Made by a program: the position numbers and the translations under genes. A stretch of 64,000 nucleotides of DNA from S144-45 sp015494035 (lineage in GTDB: Bacteria; Pseudomonadota; Gammaproteobacteria; Xanthomonadales; Marinicellaceae): the NCBI GenBank assembly GCA_027057345.1, contig JALUIX010000058.1, positions 1 to 64,000 of the forward strand, in the 5' to 3' direction. Shown here in pieces: positions 1 to 9,201 of this stretch; the first letter of the stretch is position 1, and each line of letters opens with the position of its first letter. The notes under the pieces are model-generated. The model was not told the DNA's origin and did not search any database. It saw only the letters and a list, made by a program, of their open reading frames with translations.

Positions 1-330
1 GTGTTTATCTACATCCTGGTGGCCACTATTGGCCTGAAAATGGACATCACTACTGTTTTTGATGACCCTGTGGTGTTTCTTATCGGCGCGGTCTGGATCA
101 CCGTGCACGCGGTACTGTTGCTGGCTGTGGCCTGGCTCCTGAAAGCGCCGGTTTTCCTCATGGCAGTGGGTTCGCAGGCCAATGTGGGTGGGGCGGCCTC
201 GGCACCGGTGGTGGCCGCGGCCTTTCACCCGGCCCTGGCGCCGGTGGGCGTATTGCTGGCAGTGCTGGGCTACGCCGTGGGCACCTATGGCGCCTGGCTG
301 ACTGGCGTGATCCTTAAACTCATCCAGTGA
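1..330 (+). CDS. DUF819 family membrane protein, C-terminal part
   Basis: Only the last 109 residues are present; the frame is open from base 1, so the first GTG is most likely internal. The fragment is very hydrophobic with about three membrane segments. It carries the glycine/alanine-rich stretch GSQANVGGAASAPVVAAAF followed by HPALAPVGVLLAVLGYAVG, which I recognise as the conserved C-terminal part of DUF819 (YjcL-like) integral membrane proteins. Family members are poorly characterised inner-membrane proteins, possibly transporters. It ends 80 bases before argS, and I see no terminator between them. Confidence 0.75.
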   Translation: MFIYILVATIGLKMDITTVFDDPVVFLIGAVWITVHAVLLLAVAWLLKAPVFLMAVGSQANVGGAASAPVVAAAFHPALAPVGVLLAVLGYAVGTYGAWLTGVILKLIQ

Positions 331-367
331 TCAGCCACATCATCTGCCGTGCTTTCAATGACGCGCG

Positions 368-377
368 TGGTAAAATG
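368..377 (+). promoter_or_regulatory. Putative extended -10 element for argS
   Basis: TGGTAAAATG, 34 bases before the argS ATG, resembles an extended -10 box (TGnTAnnnT-like). There is no convincing -35 hexamer at normal spacing, so this is a weak call. Confidence 0.3.
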
Positions 378-410
378 CGAGGCTATTTTTCTCACCTGAC
401 CCCATAATCC

Positions 411-2234
411 ATGATTGACCACCTGAAGGAACTTGTCGACAAGGCGCTGCTGGATCTCAAGCGCGATGGTTTCATGCCCGAAACGCTGGAACCGGCGGTA
501 CACTTTGACCGCACCAAAAACCCCGAACACGGCGACTTTGCCACCAACATCGCGTTAACCCTGGCCAAACCGCTGGGCAAGCCGCCACGCAACATCGCGC
601 AGGCCATTGTGGACGAGCTGGTGGACTCCCCGCACGTGGAGAAAGTGGAAATCGCAGGCCCAGGCTTTATCAATTTCCACCTGACCAGACAAAGCCAACG
701 CCAGGTGGTCAAGAAAATCCTCAAGAAAGGCCATGACTTTGGCCGCAACAACCTGGGTCAGGGCTTGCCCACCACGGTGGAATTCGTGTCAGCCAACCCC
801 ACCGGCCCCCTGCACGTGGGCCACGGACGCGGCGCGGCCTACGGCTCCAGCCTGTCCAATATCCTGGAAAAATCCGGCTATGACGTCCAGCGTGAATACT
901 ACGTCAACGACCACGGCCGGCAAATGGACATTCTGGCCACTTCCGTGTGGTTGCGCTACCTGGAACTATGCGGCGAGCGGATTCCCTTCCCCGATAACGG
1001 CTACCAGGGCGATTACATCATCGACATTGCCCGCAAGGTGCGCAATCAATACGGCGATGACTTCCGCTTTTCAGCCAGCGAAGTGTACGAACTGGTGCCA
1101 CCGGATGAAAAACGTGGCGGTGACAAGGAAAAACACATCGACGGCCTGGTGCAACGGGCCAAGGAACTGCTGGGCGAAGAAAACTATCAGGCCATCTTCC
1201 AGATTGCCCTGAACACCATTCTGGACGGGATTCGTGAGGATCTGGAAGCCTTTAACGTGCACTATGACCAGTGGTTTTCCGAACGCTCCTTGCACGAAAA
1301 CGGCACCGTCAGCACCGTGCTCAACCTGCTGGAAGAAAAGGGCTACCTGTACCACAAGGATGGTGCCGTCTGGTTTCGCGCCACCCACTTCGGTGATGAA
1401 AAAGACCGCGTGGTCATGCGTGAAAACGGCCTCAAAACCTATTTCGCCTCGGATATTGCCTACTTGTGGAACAAGTTTGAATGGGGTTTCAAGGACGCCA
1501 TCTACGTTTTTGGCGCCGACCACCACGGTTACATCCCGCGCCTGAAGGCCGCAGCCAAGGCTCTGGACCTGGACCCGCAGGCGATTGAAATCCTGCTGGT
1601 GCAGTTTGCGCACCTGTTTCGTTCAGGCGAGAAGGTGCAAATGTCCACGCGCTCGGGCAGTTTTGTCACCCTGCGCCAGCTAATTGATGAAGTGGGCACG
1701 GACGCGGCGCGCTTTTTCTACGTCATGCGCAGCCACGAGCAACACCTGGATTTTGACCTGGACCTGGCCAAATCCCAGTCCAACGACAACCCGGTCTATT
1801 ACGTGCAGTATGCGCATGCCCGCATTTGCAGCATTTTCCGCAAGTTTGCCGACGCTGCCATTCCGCACAACGTGGAAATTGGCAACGCGGCCTTGCAGCT
1901 ACTGGAATCGCCGCAGGAAGTGGCCTTGCTCAGAAGCCTGTCTGAATACCCCGACATTATCCAGTCCGCGGCCAGGAACCGCGCGCCACACCTGCTGTCC
2001 AACTACCTCCGGGAGCTGGCCCAACACTTTCACTCCTGGTATAACAGCAGTCATCTGATCGACGAAATTGACGAAAATTTAAGGAACGCGCAGTTAAACT
2101 TGGCCAAGGCCTGCCAGATCGTGCTGGCCGATGGCTTGGGACTGCTGGGCATTTCCGCCCCCCAGCGCATGGACTCATCCGACAGCAAGGCCCGGAGCAA
2201 ACAGCCTACCGAAGTCAAAGGGCAAGCAGACTGA
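411..2234 (+). CDS. argS: Arginine--tRNA ligase (class I)
   Basis: Charges tRNA-Arg with arginine in the cytosol, using ATP. The 607 residues show the N-terminal tRNA-recognition domain (residues 1-110), the class I HIGH signature as HVGH at 135-138 inside NPTGPLHVGHGRG, the KMSKS-like loop KVQMSTRSG near 408-416, and the C-terminal anticodon-binding helical domain (about 480-590). Length is normal for bacterial ArgRS (around 580-600). The ATG at 411 gives the N-terminus MIDHLKELVDKALLDL; no strong Shine-Dalgarno is visible. Its TGA overlaps the start of the next gene by one base, so the two are probably co-transcribed and translationally coupled. Confidence 0.97.
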   Translation: MIDHLKELVDKALLDLKRDGFMPETLEPAVHFDRTKNPEHGDFATNIALTLAKPLGKPPRNIAQAIVDELVDSPHVEKVEIAGPGFINFHLTRQSQRQVVKKILKKGHDFGRNNLGQGLPTTVEFVSANPTGPLHVGHGRGAAYGSSLSNILEKSGYDVQREYYVNDHGRQMDILATSVWLRYLELCGERIPFPDNGYQGDYIIDIARKVRNQYGDDFRFSASEVYELVPPDEKRGGDKEKHIDGLVQRAKELLGEENYQAIFQIALNTILDGIREDLEAFNVHYDQWFSERSLHENGTVSTVLNLLEEKGYLYHKDGAVWFRATHFGDEKDRVVMRENGLKTYFASDIAYLWNKFEWGFKDAIYVFGADHHGYIPRLKAAAKALDLDPQAIEILLVQFAHLFRSGEKVQMSTRSGSFVTLRQLIDEVGTDAARFFYVMRSHEQHLDFDLDLAKSQSNDNPVYYVQYAHARICSIFRKFADAAIPHNVEIGNAALQLLESPQEVALLRSLSEYPDIIQSAARNRAPHLLSNYLRELAQHFHSWYNSSHLIDEIDENLRNAQLNLAKACQIVLADGLGLLGISAPQRMDSSDSKARSKQPTEVKGQAD

Positions 2235-2791
2235 TGGTCACGCGCAAGAAAACAACGCGCCGTAAACCCGTGCGCAAGGCTGGCAGCTCCCGGCCCATGC
2301 CCGGCTGGTTGATTCTGGTAGTGGGCATGCTGATGGGTTTGCTGCTGGCCGTGGCGGCCTATGTGGCCGGCTGGGTGCCAAAACCGCCCCAACGCAGCAC
2401 GGCAGGCCAGAACCAACCGGTCAACAAGCCGGTGATCGAAGACCTCAGCCAGGAGCTGCAGAGCCAGCGCAAGAAGAAATACGACTTTTACACCGTGCTG
2501 CCGGAAATGGAAGTGGTAATCGACAAGGACGAAATCGAACCGGCCAGTCAACGCGAACCCAGCAGTTACATTTTGCAGGTGGGCTCGTTCAAGAGCCGGC
2601 AGGATGCCGAAAGCCTGAAGGCCCAACTGGCGCTGTTGGGTCAACAGGCGCACATTCAGACACTGGATGTCAACCAGACCCGCTGGCACCGCGTTAGACT
2701 GGGGCCATTCGACAGCGCCCGCAAGGCCGATAGCATCAAGCGTCGCCTGCAGAAAAACGGCATCCATGCCTTGATGATGAAGGAGAAATAA
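2234..2791 (+). CDS. FtsN-like SPOR-domain protein
   Basis: A 185-residue bitopic inner-membrane protein. It has a short basic cytoplasmic tail (TRKKTTRRKPVRKAG), one membrane segment at about residues 23-46, a proline/glutamine-rich linker, and a C-terminal SPOR domain (about 112-183, starting SSYILQVGSFKSRQDAE) of the kind that binds septal peptidoglycan stripped of stem peptides. The start overlaps the argS stop in TGATG. An argS-SPOR protein pair is common in gammaproteobacteria, where the second gene is often called ftsN-like. A role in cell division or septal wall synthesis is inferred from domain and context. It is shorter than E. coli FtsN (319 residues). Confidence 0.85.
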   Translation: MVTRKKTTRRKPVRKAGSSRPMPGWLILVVGMLMGLLLAVAAYVAGWVPKPPQRSTAGQNQPVNKPVIEDLSQELQSQRKKKYDFYTVLPEMEVVIDKDEIEPASQREPSSYILQVGSFKSRQDAESLKAQLALLGQQAHIQTLDVNQTRWHRVRLGPFDSARKADSIKRRLQKNGIHALMMKEK

Positions 2792-2903
2792 GCCTCACTG
2801 TTCCAGTTTCTGGTCGGGGGGCCTTTTTATTAACCTGGCAACGATGGTTGTCTGGCTAATAATAAAAAAGACAAAACCACCCAGAAAATAAGGAACAAGT
2901 GAC

Positions 2904-5900
2904 ATGAAAACCACCGCCATCCATTCCACTCCGCGCCACCTTATTCTGGCGTTACTGCTGCTGGTCAGCACCGCCGCACTGGCCAAGGCGCCAGTCAAGG
3001 AGCCGCATTTCGACCTTTCCCTGCCGGCGGTTGACGTACAAAAAGCCCTGGCCGAAGACCAGGACAAACAGCTGCAAGGCCAGCCGGTGCGCTACGCCAT
3101 TCGGTCTGAATTTACCCCCGTGGTGGTCAAAGGTGGCCAGTCCAGCGGCGGTCAATGGACGCGCCTGAACAACGGTCAGTGGCAATGGCGTTTTGCTATC
3201 CGCACCCCCAATGCCACCAGCATTGACGTGGGCCTGGAGGATTTTTTCCTCCCGCACGGGGCGCAGTTACGGCTGCTGGATGAAAAAGGCCAGCCCGTCA
3301 AGGGCCCTTACACCGATGCAAACAACCGCGCTCACCGTCAACTGTGGCCTGGCCCGGTGATCGGCAAGGCGCTCACCCTGGATCTGACCGTACCGGCTGA
3401 AATGAAGCCCTATGTGAGCCTGAAACTGAATCACATCACCCGCGGTTATAAAAAATTCTGGGAAGAAAAGGGCAGTAGCCTGAACAAAAGCGGCAACTGC
3501 AACGTGGACGTGGCCTGCCCGGAAGGCGATAACTGGCAAAACCCCATCAAGTCCGTGGCGCGTTACGTGCGCAGCGGTCAGTTCCTGTGCACCGGCCAGC
3601 TCATCAACAACACCAGCAACGACGGCACGCCCTATTTCCTTACCGCCGATCATTGCGGTTTTACCGCCAGCAACGCCGCTTCCATCAACCTGTGGTGGAA
3701 TTACCAAAGCGCCACCTGTCGCGCACCGGGTTCAGCCAGCAGCGGCACACCCATTTCCACGACCAATTTCAACGACACCCAAAGCGGCGCAACCTTTATC
3801 GCCAGTAACGCCTTCAGTGACTTCGCTTTGCTGCGCCTGGATGCCGCCCCGCCGATAAGCTATGACGTGTATTACACCGGCTGGGATCGCCGCGATCAAG
3901 CACCTAGCTCCGCCGTTGGTATTCACCACCCGTCTGGCCACGCCAAGCGCATCAGTTTTGAAAATGACCCCCTGAGCATCACTGGCTATTCCACCGCAAC
4001 CACCGGCAACGCCAGTCACCTGCGCATTGCCGACTGGGATGTGGGCACCACCGAAGGCGGCTCTTCAGGTTCCGGGCTATGGAATGACGAACAGTTGCTG
4101 GTGGGCCAGTTGCACGGTGGTCTGGCGGCCTGTGGCAATGACGACCCGGACTGGTATGGCCGCTTTTATTCCTCCTGGGACACTGGCAGCACCCCGCAAA
4201 CGCGGTTGAAAGATTGGCTCGACCCCAACAACACCGGTGTGTTGACCCTGCAGGGCAAGGGCGCCTGCACAGCGCCTGTCGTCAGCGTGGATATTGGCTC
4301 CGGGCTGTATGATGTAAACCAAACCATCACCCTGAACGCCAGTGCCACTGGTGGCAGCGGCGGTTATGCCTTTGCCTGGGATCTGAACGGCGACGGGCTG
4401 GCCGATGCCGCAGGTGCAAGCGCCCAGGCCACCTATGCTCAGGCCTATGCGGGCAATATCACCCTTACGGTTACCGACAGCGGCGGCTGCCAGGCCGTGG
4501 AAACCCGCGCCATTGTGGTGCGGGCACCGGACATTGAATTGCTTACCGGGGCCAGCGCCAAGGCAGGCAAAGCCACCGCCGGGCTGGTGCAGGTGTGCGG
4601 AAACAATGACAGCGTCATCGACCCGGGTGAACGCTGGAAACTGCCAGTGAGCCTGAAAAACAACGGCCAAGTCACCGCCACCGATGCCTATGCGGTGTTT
4701 AGCAAACGTGATTACGCGATGGATTTCACCGACACTGACGGTTTTGGCAACGCCATGGCCGCCTGCGACTACAGTTTCGTGGACATCAGCGGCACGGGCA
4801 CCTCCTTGTCATTCATCGATCCAAACCCGAGTGACACCATTCCGGCCAATGATGATGGCGCCACGGCAGTCATCGACCTGCCCCAAGCCTTCAATTTTTA
4901 TGGCCAATCCTTTAATCAGGTGGTCATGTCCAGCAATGGCTACCTGTCACTGGACAATCGTGAAGATGGCAGCGACTATGACAATGACTGCCCCCTGCCG
5001 CAAACACCCAACCGGGGTGGCAATCAGGGCCGGATACTGCCCATGCACGATGATTTGATCGTCAATGGCGGAGCCTGGTACAGGCATTACAGCCAATGCC
5101 CGCGACCGGCAGAAACCGGCGCCAACCTGGCCTGTGACGTGTTCCAGTGGGACGACGTGGCCAGTTACGCCAACACTGCCTTGTCCATGAAGTTTGAGGC
5201 CATTCTGTACCCACAGACCGGCCAGTGGGTATTCCAGTACGCCACTGATGGCACCGATAATGCCTCGGTGGCACTCATGAACCCCGGCGCCACTGATGCC
5301 CTGAACTGGTCGTGCAACGGCGTCGGCAGCATCACCGCCGGTCAAGCCGTGTGCGCCTACCACAAGGACAATAAACCCGGCGCCCTGCTCACCGACAAGC
5401 TGTATCTGGAAACCCCGGCCCTGGCTTTGGGCACCCTGCCCGCTGGCGCCCAAAGCAATGGCGATGTGGTCTTCAGTGTGGCCAGTGATGCCGCCTGTGG
5501 CAGCAATTTTGCCATTGGCCATGAAGCCACCGTGTTTGATGAAGGTTTCAACCCCAGCACCGGCACACCAGTTATTTCCGCTACGCTGGGCAACAATGGT
5601 ACCTGCGCGGTGGTCAATAGCTGTGATGCCACCGCAGGTACACCACCGGCCATCAACACCGGATTGTGGTGGAACCCTAACCGCAGTGGCAATGGCAACG
5701 ACATGCACTTGTTTGATGGCCGGCTGGTGTTTGTCCAGTACACCGCCAATGAAGCCCATGATCCGGTCTGGTATATCACCGATCTGGACCGCGTGCAAAA
5801 TGGCCAGGCACGTAACACGCTGTACCACAAGTCCTACCCCAACGGCTTTGTTACGGACGTATCCCAGCAGATCACCCGTGCCGTCGGACAGGCCACCACC

Positions 5901-6377
5901 ACTTTCCTGGACGCCACCCACGCCATCCAGACCCGTGTGATCGAAGGCAGTTTCAGCGCCGAAAAAATCCAGCGCCAGGTCGTCAGCAATGACGCACCAC
6001 CGCAGGAATACACCGGTGTGTGGTGGAATCCGGCCGAAAATGGCTGGGGCACCAGCGTGGAGACCCAGGGCACCATCACCGCCTTCACCCACTATCTCTA
6101 TGACGATGCCGGCCAGCCCTACTGGCTGCAAGGGGTCGATACCGGTCCGGTGTCCAACCCAGTGAGTATAATCCTCAAGCGCTTCCGCGTGCATTGCCCG
6201 CATTGCCCGTGGGTGCCGCTGCAATCTTTTGAAGCGGGCAACCTCAGCATGCGCTTTGACTCGGCCACTAGCGGCGAAATTGAAACCATGAACTCCAACG
6301 TGGACGCCGATGGCCAGCAAGTCAACTGGCAACGCAGCAACCTCGACCAACAACTGCAGACGCCACCCAAAAACTGA
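2904..6377 (+). CDS. Secreted trypsin-like serine protease with PKD and WWNP modules
   Basis: A 1157-residue exported protein with a clear signal peptide (about residues 1-28, ending AALA-K). The chymotrypsin-fold protease domain carries the full triad: His250 in TADHCG, Asp306 in SDFALLRLD and Ser388 in EGGSSGSGLW. The overall look is that of the lysyl-endopeptidase group, but I cannot assign specificity. A PKD-like domain follows (about 455-550, FAWDLNGDGLAD), then a long beta-rich region. Two related C-terminal modules begin GLWWNPNRSGNG (about 921) and GVWWNPAENGWG (about 1040). AAGGAA lies 8 bases before the ATG. It stands alone and ends in a strong terminator. Probably digests protein outside the cell. 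Confidence 0.85.
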   Translation: MKTTAIHSTPRHLILALLLLVSTAALAKAPVKEPHFDLSLPAVDVQKALAEDQDKQLQGQPVRYAIRSEFTPVVVKGGQSSGGQWTRLNNGQWQWRFAIRTPNATSIDVGLEDFFLPHGAQLRLLDEKGQPVKGPYTDANNRAHRQLWPGPVIGKALTLDLTVPAEMKPYVSLKLNHITRGYKKFWEEKGSSLNKSGNCNVDVACPEGDNWQNPIKSVARYVRSGQFLCTGQLINNTSNDGTPYFLTADHCGFTASNAASINLWWNYQSATCRAPGSASSGTPISTTNFNDTQSGATFIASNAFSDFALLRLDAAPPISYDVYYTGWDRRDQAPSSAVGIHHPSGHAKRISFENDPLSITGYSTATTGNASHLRIADWDVGTTEGGSSGSGLWNDEQLLVGQLHGGLAACGNDDPDWYGRFYSSWDTGSTPQTRLKDWLDPNNTGVLTLQGKGACTAPVVSVDIGSGLYDVNQTITLNASATGGSGGYAFAWDLNGDGLADAAGASAQATYAQAYAGNITLTVTDSGGCQAVETRAIVVRAPDIELLTGASAKAGKATAGLVQVCGNNDSVIDPGERWKLPVSLKNNGQVTATDAYAVFSKRDYAMDFTDTDGFGNAMAACDYSFVDISGTGTSLSFIDPNPSDTIPANDDGATAVIDLPQAFNFYGQSFNQVVMSSNGYLSLDNREDGSDYDNDCPLPQTPNRGGNQGRILPMHDDLIVNGGAWYRHYSQCPRPAETGANLACDVFQWDDVASYANTALSMKFEAILYPQTGQWVFQYATDGTDNASVALMNPGATDALNWSCNGVGSITAGQAVCAYHKDNKPGALLTDKLYLETPALALGTLPAGAQSNGDVVFSVASDAACGSNFAIGHEATVFDEGFNPSTGTPVISATLGNNGTCAVVNSCDATAGTPPAINTGLWWNPNRSGNGNDMHLFDGRLVFVQYTANEAHDPVWYITDLDRVQNGQARNTLYHKSYPNGFVTDVSQQITRAVGQATTTFLDATHAIQTRVIEGSFSAEKIQRQVVSNDAPPQEYTGVWWNPAENGWGTSVETQGTITAFTHYLYDDAGQPYWLQGVDTGPVSNPVSIILKRFRVHCPHCPWVPLQSFEAGNLSMRFDSATSGEIETMNSNVDADGQQVNWQRSNLDQQLQTPPKN

Positions 6378-6404
6378 TTGGTTCACTCATAATCGTTACG
6401 CCTC

Positions 6405-6436
6405 AGCCGCCTGGAAGCCCTTCAGGCGGCTTTTTT
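6405..6436 (+). terminator. Rho-independent terminator of the protease gene
   Basis: A 9 bp stem, AGCCGCCTG paired with CAGGCGGCT, with an 8-base loop (6414-6422 region) and a following run of six T, beginning 28 bases after the protease stop codon. Confidence 0.9.
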
Positions 6437-6630
6437 GTGCCTTCTTTCGTCAAATCCACTGCTCTTTTTGAGCGAAACACGGATTTTTTATCTATTGAAT
6501 AATGCCATGGCCTTTGGTAGCCTCAGGGTCAGAAGAGGAGGCATCCTTTTCCAGCCAGATTGAAACCCGGCGGCCGGCTCGCAAGCCTTGCGGCACCGCC
6601 CAATAACAACGATTAAAAAGCGGAGGAAAC

Positions 6631-9024
6631 ATGAACAGAAAGAAAACTCTCATCACGGCCATGAGCATGGGGCTGGGCCTGACAGGTCTTTCCGGCCTGG
6701 CACAGGCCCAGGACAAAAAAACCGACAAGGATGACACCTACGACCTGGGGCAAGTGGTGGTCACCGCCACAAAGCGTGAACAGTCCATCCAGGACATCGC
6801 CTTTTCTGTCATGGCATTGACCGAGGAAGAACTGCGTAACCGCGGCGTTGACAGCATCGAGGACGTATCGCATATGGTGGCCGGCTTTACGGTACAAAAT
6901 CTCGGCCCTGGCCAGTCACAAGTGGCCATTCGGGGCGTGTCTGCCGGCCAGATTGTGCGAGACCAGCCCGGCGTCAAGGAGCAGGTGGGCGTTTATCTGG
7001 ACGAAACCCCCATTTCGCTTTCCCTGTTCACCCCCGATCTGGACCTGTTCGATACTCAGCGGGTGGAAGTCTTGCGCGGGCCGCAGGGCACTCTGTTTGG
7101 GGCTGGCTCCCTGTCGGGCACTGTGCGCTATATCACCAATCAACCCAAACTGGGCGAAGTTGAAGGGGCCATTCAGGGCTCCGTGGAAACCGTCACTGAC
7201 GGCGGCATCGGCGGTGACATCAAAGGCATGTATAACACGCCTTTTATCAATGAAGACGCCGCCCTTCGTGTGGTTCTGTATGACAAAGAATATGCGGGTT
7301 TTATTGATGCGGTGCAGCCCGGAGGCAGTATCAAGGAAGACGTCAATGACGGCTACCGTCGTGGCGGTCGCATCGCCTTGAAATGGCAACCCAACGAAGT
7401 GTTTTCCATTGTGCCGCGCTACGTGTTTCAGAAAGTGGACGTCAACGGCTTCAACCGCGTGGACATTTACAACATTCTGGCCAACCCGTACACCACCACA
7501 CGCCCGGCCATCCAACTGGGCTCACGCCAACAATTCACCCAGCTGAAGGAAAAATTCGAGGACGATTTCAAGCTGTTTGATGTCACCCTCAACTATGACA
7601 TGGACAACGTCACTATGACTTCAGTCAGCTCCTACACCAAGCGAGAAATTCTGGTGTTGCGGGATGCCACTCAGCTAACCGCCTCCATCACCGGCGGCAA
7701 CATTGGCCTGCCTCCGGAGATTTATACCCTGGATGCGCCGCTGTATGACCGCACCAAAGCCCGGGTCTTTACCCAGGAATTGCGTTTTGCCTCCAACAAC
7801 GACGGCCCCTTGAACTGGGTGGCAGGCGGCTTCTATTCCGACGCCCATCGCCGTTACGGGCAGGAATTGCTGGTGCGCGGCTTTGAAGACGCCACCGGTA
7901 TCCCCACCGCCGGCCCGCTGGCACCGCGCGATGTGCTGTTTTATTCCGACATTCCCTACAAGCTGGAACAGGTGGCCCTGTTTGGTGAAGCCTCTTACCT
8001 GCTCACCGACGAGCTGACCATAACCGGCGGCCTGCGTTACTACGACTACACCGAAGACCGCACGCTGTTCTTTGACGGTATCTTTGCCGACCAGTCCATT
8101 GACGTGCCGGCCACCACCTCTGCTGACGGGTTCTCGCCGCGCATCATGGCCAGTTACGCCAAGGACGAAACCACCACCTTTACCGCGCAGGTTTCCAAGG
8201 GCTTTCGCCTCGGCGGCATTAATGACCCGCTCAATGAGCCGTTGTGTTCACCCGAAGACCTGGCGACCTTTGGCGGTCGTGACAGCTTTGATGATGAAAG
8301 CGTCATCAACTATGAAGTGGGCATGAAGAAGATCTTTGATAACGTATCCGGCCACATTAACGTGGCGGCCTTCTACATGGACATTTCCGACCTGCAGGCC
8401 ACCCTCACCGCCGGCACCTGTTCTTCGCGGGTGATCTTCAATGTGCCTGACGCCCACAGTGCCGGTATCGAGTTCGATGCCACCTTCAATCCGTCTGATA
8501 ACCTGGAGCTCAGCTTTTCCGGCAGCTTTATTANNNNNNNNNNGGACTCCACCGTCACTTCGACGGACGCTGACGGCAACACCCGGGTGCTGGCCGGTAT
8601 CAAGGAAGGCAACCGACTGCCCACCACACCGAAGGTGCAGTTTTCCGCCAATGGCGTGTATTACTGGCCCATGGACAACGGCTGGGACGGCTATTTCAGC
8701 GGCACCATCAGCTACGTGGGTTCGCGTTATACCCAGATTGGCGATCAGGCCGAAGGCTTTGGCACCGTGGATCTGACAGTGTACCCACTGGGCGATCCCA
8801 GCCAGACCACTTTTACCTTTGATCCGGAACTGCCGTCCTATACCCTGGTCAATACCCGCCTGGGCTTCCGCAAGGACAACTGGGACGTGGCTTTGTACAT
8901 CAACAACCTCACCGACGAGGAAGCACGCCTGGCGTTGGATCAGGAACGTGGCTCGCTGGCCCGTGTAGGTTACCTCACCAACCAGCCGCGCACCATTGGC
9001 GTCCAGGTGAGAAAAACCTTCTAA
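6631..9024 (+). CDS. TonB-dependent outer-membrane receptor (contains assembly gap)
   Basis: An outer-membrane, TonB-energised transporter of about 797 residues as represented. It has a signal peptide (about 1-25, ending AQAQ), a TonB-box/plug entry (LGQVVVTATKREQS), a plug domain (about 40-165, with VRGPQG-like EVLRGPQGTLFGAGS) and a C-terminal barrel ending in the aromatic VQVRKTF. GGAGGA precedes the ATG by 5 bases. The sequence type is that of large receptor families in marine and oligotrophic gammaproteobacteria; the ligand cannot be told. No Fur box is evident upstream and no siderophore genes are nearby. Ten N at 8534-8543 fall in the barrel. The frame is the same on both sides, but the true residue count there is unknown. 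Confidence 0.9.
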   Translation: MNRKKTLITAMSMGLGLTGLSGLAQAQDKKTDKDDTYDLGQVVVTATKREQSIQDIAFSVMALTEEELRNRGVDSIEDVSHMVAGFTVQNLGPGQSQVAIRGVSAGQIVRDQPGVKEQVGVYLDETPISLSLFTPDLDLFDTQRVEVLRGPQGTLFGAGSLSGTVRYITNQPKLGEVEGAIQGSVETVTDGGIGGDIKGMYNTPFINEDAALRVVLYDKEYAGFIDAVQPGGSIKEDVNDGYRRGGRIALKWQPNEVFSIVPRYVFQKVDVNGFNRVDIYNILANPYTTTRPAIQLGSRQQFTQLKEKFEDDFKLFDVTLNYDMDNVTMTSVSSYTKREILVLRDATQLTASITGGNIGLPPEIYTLDAPLYDRTKARVFTQELRFASNNDGPLNWVAGGFYSDAHRRYGQELLVRGFEDATGIPTAGPLAPRDVLFYSDIPYKLEQVALFGEASYLLTDELTITGGLRYYDYTEDRTLFFDGIFADQSIDVPATTSADGFSPRIMASYAKDETTTFTAQVSKGFRLGGINDPLNEPLCSPEDLATFGGRDSFDDESVINYEVGMKKIFDNVSGHINVAAFYMDISDLQATLTAGTCSSRVIFNVPDAHSAGIEFDATFNPSDNLELSFSGSFIXXXXDSTVTSTDADGNTRVLAGIKEGNRLPTTPKVQFSANGVYYWPMDNGWDGYFSGTISYVGSRYTQIGDQAEGFGTVDLTVYPLGDPSQTTFTFDPELPSYTLVNTRLGFRKDNWDVALYINNLTDEEARLALDQERGSLARVGYLTNQPRTIGVQVRKTF
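8534..8543. other. Assembly gap (10 N)
   Basis: Ten undetermined bases inside the TonB receptor barrel. A round number of N usually marks a scaffold join of unknown length, so the coordinates downstream may be offset from the real chromosome. Confidence 0.97.
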
Positions 9025-9042
9025 GCCCTTTCCGTCATCAAT

Positions 9043-9073
9043 AAAAAAACCCCGGCGCTGCCGGGGTTTTTTT
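9043..9073 (+). terminator. Terminator after the TonB receptor gene
   Basis: CCCCGG and CCGGGG form a GC stem with a 5-base loop, flanked by seven A on the left and seven T on the right. It starts 18 bases after the receptor stop. The A tract gives a T tract on the other strand, so it could stop transcription in both directions. Confidence 0.92.
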
Positions 9074-9171
9074 ATGGGAAAAACTCACTCCCATTAACCC
9101 GGCTCAAGGAACAAAAGAGACCTTCTGCCTTCTGTCCACCACTGGTTGGCATTGCGCCTGGGGCGATTGTG

Positions 9172-9177
9172 TATAAT
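9172..9177 (+). promoter_or_regulatory. Consensus -10 box before the 893-residue exported protein
   Basis: TATAAT at 9172-9177 would start transcription near 9184, 18 bases before the ATG at 9202. The best -35 match (TTGGCA, 9146-9151) is 20 bases upstream, which is longer than ideal. The box excludes the in-frame GTG at 9169 as the start codon, because that GTG would lie upstream of the transcript. Confidence 0.5.
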
Positions 9178-9201
9178 CGATTTTTTACCCTTCGGTCTTC
9201 C

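Noticed and set aside
4947..6386. 479-codon open frame on the minus strand under the protease gene
   Set aside because: It is antisense to a protein with a complete triad and domain order. Its composition (Gly, Val, His rich) is typical of a mirror frame of GC-rich coding sequence; no ribosome site.
6468..6496. Promoter TTGAGC-17-TCTATT before the TonB receptor
   Set aside because: The -10 is weak and no Fur site is evident; not strong enough to list.
9169..9171. GTG as start of the 893-residue exported protein
   Set aside because: It lies immediately before the TATAAT box, so it would not be in the transcript; the ATG at 9202 gives a clean signal peptide.
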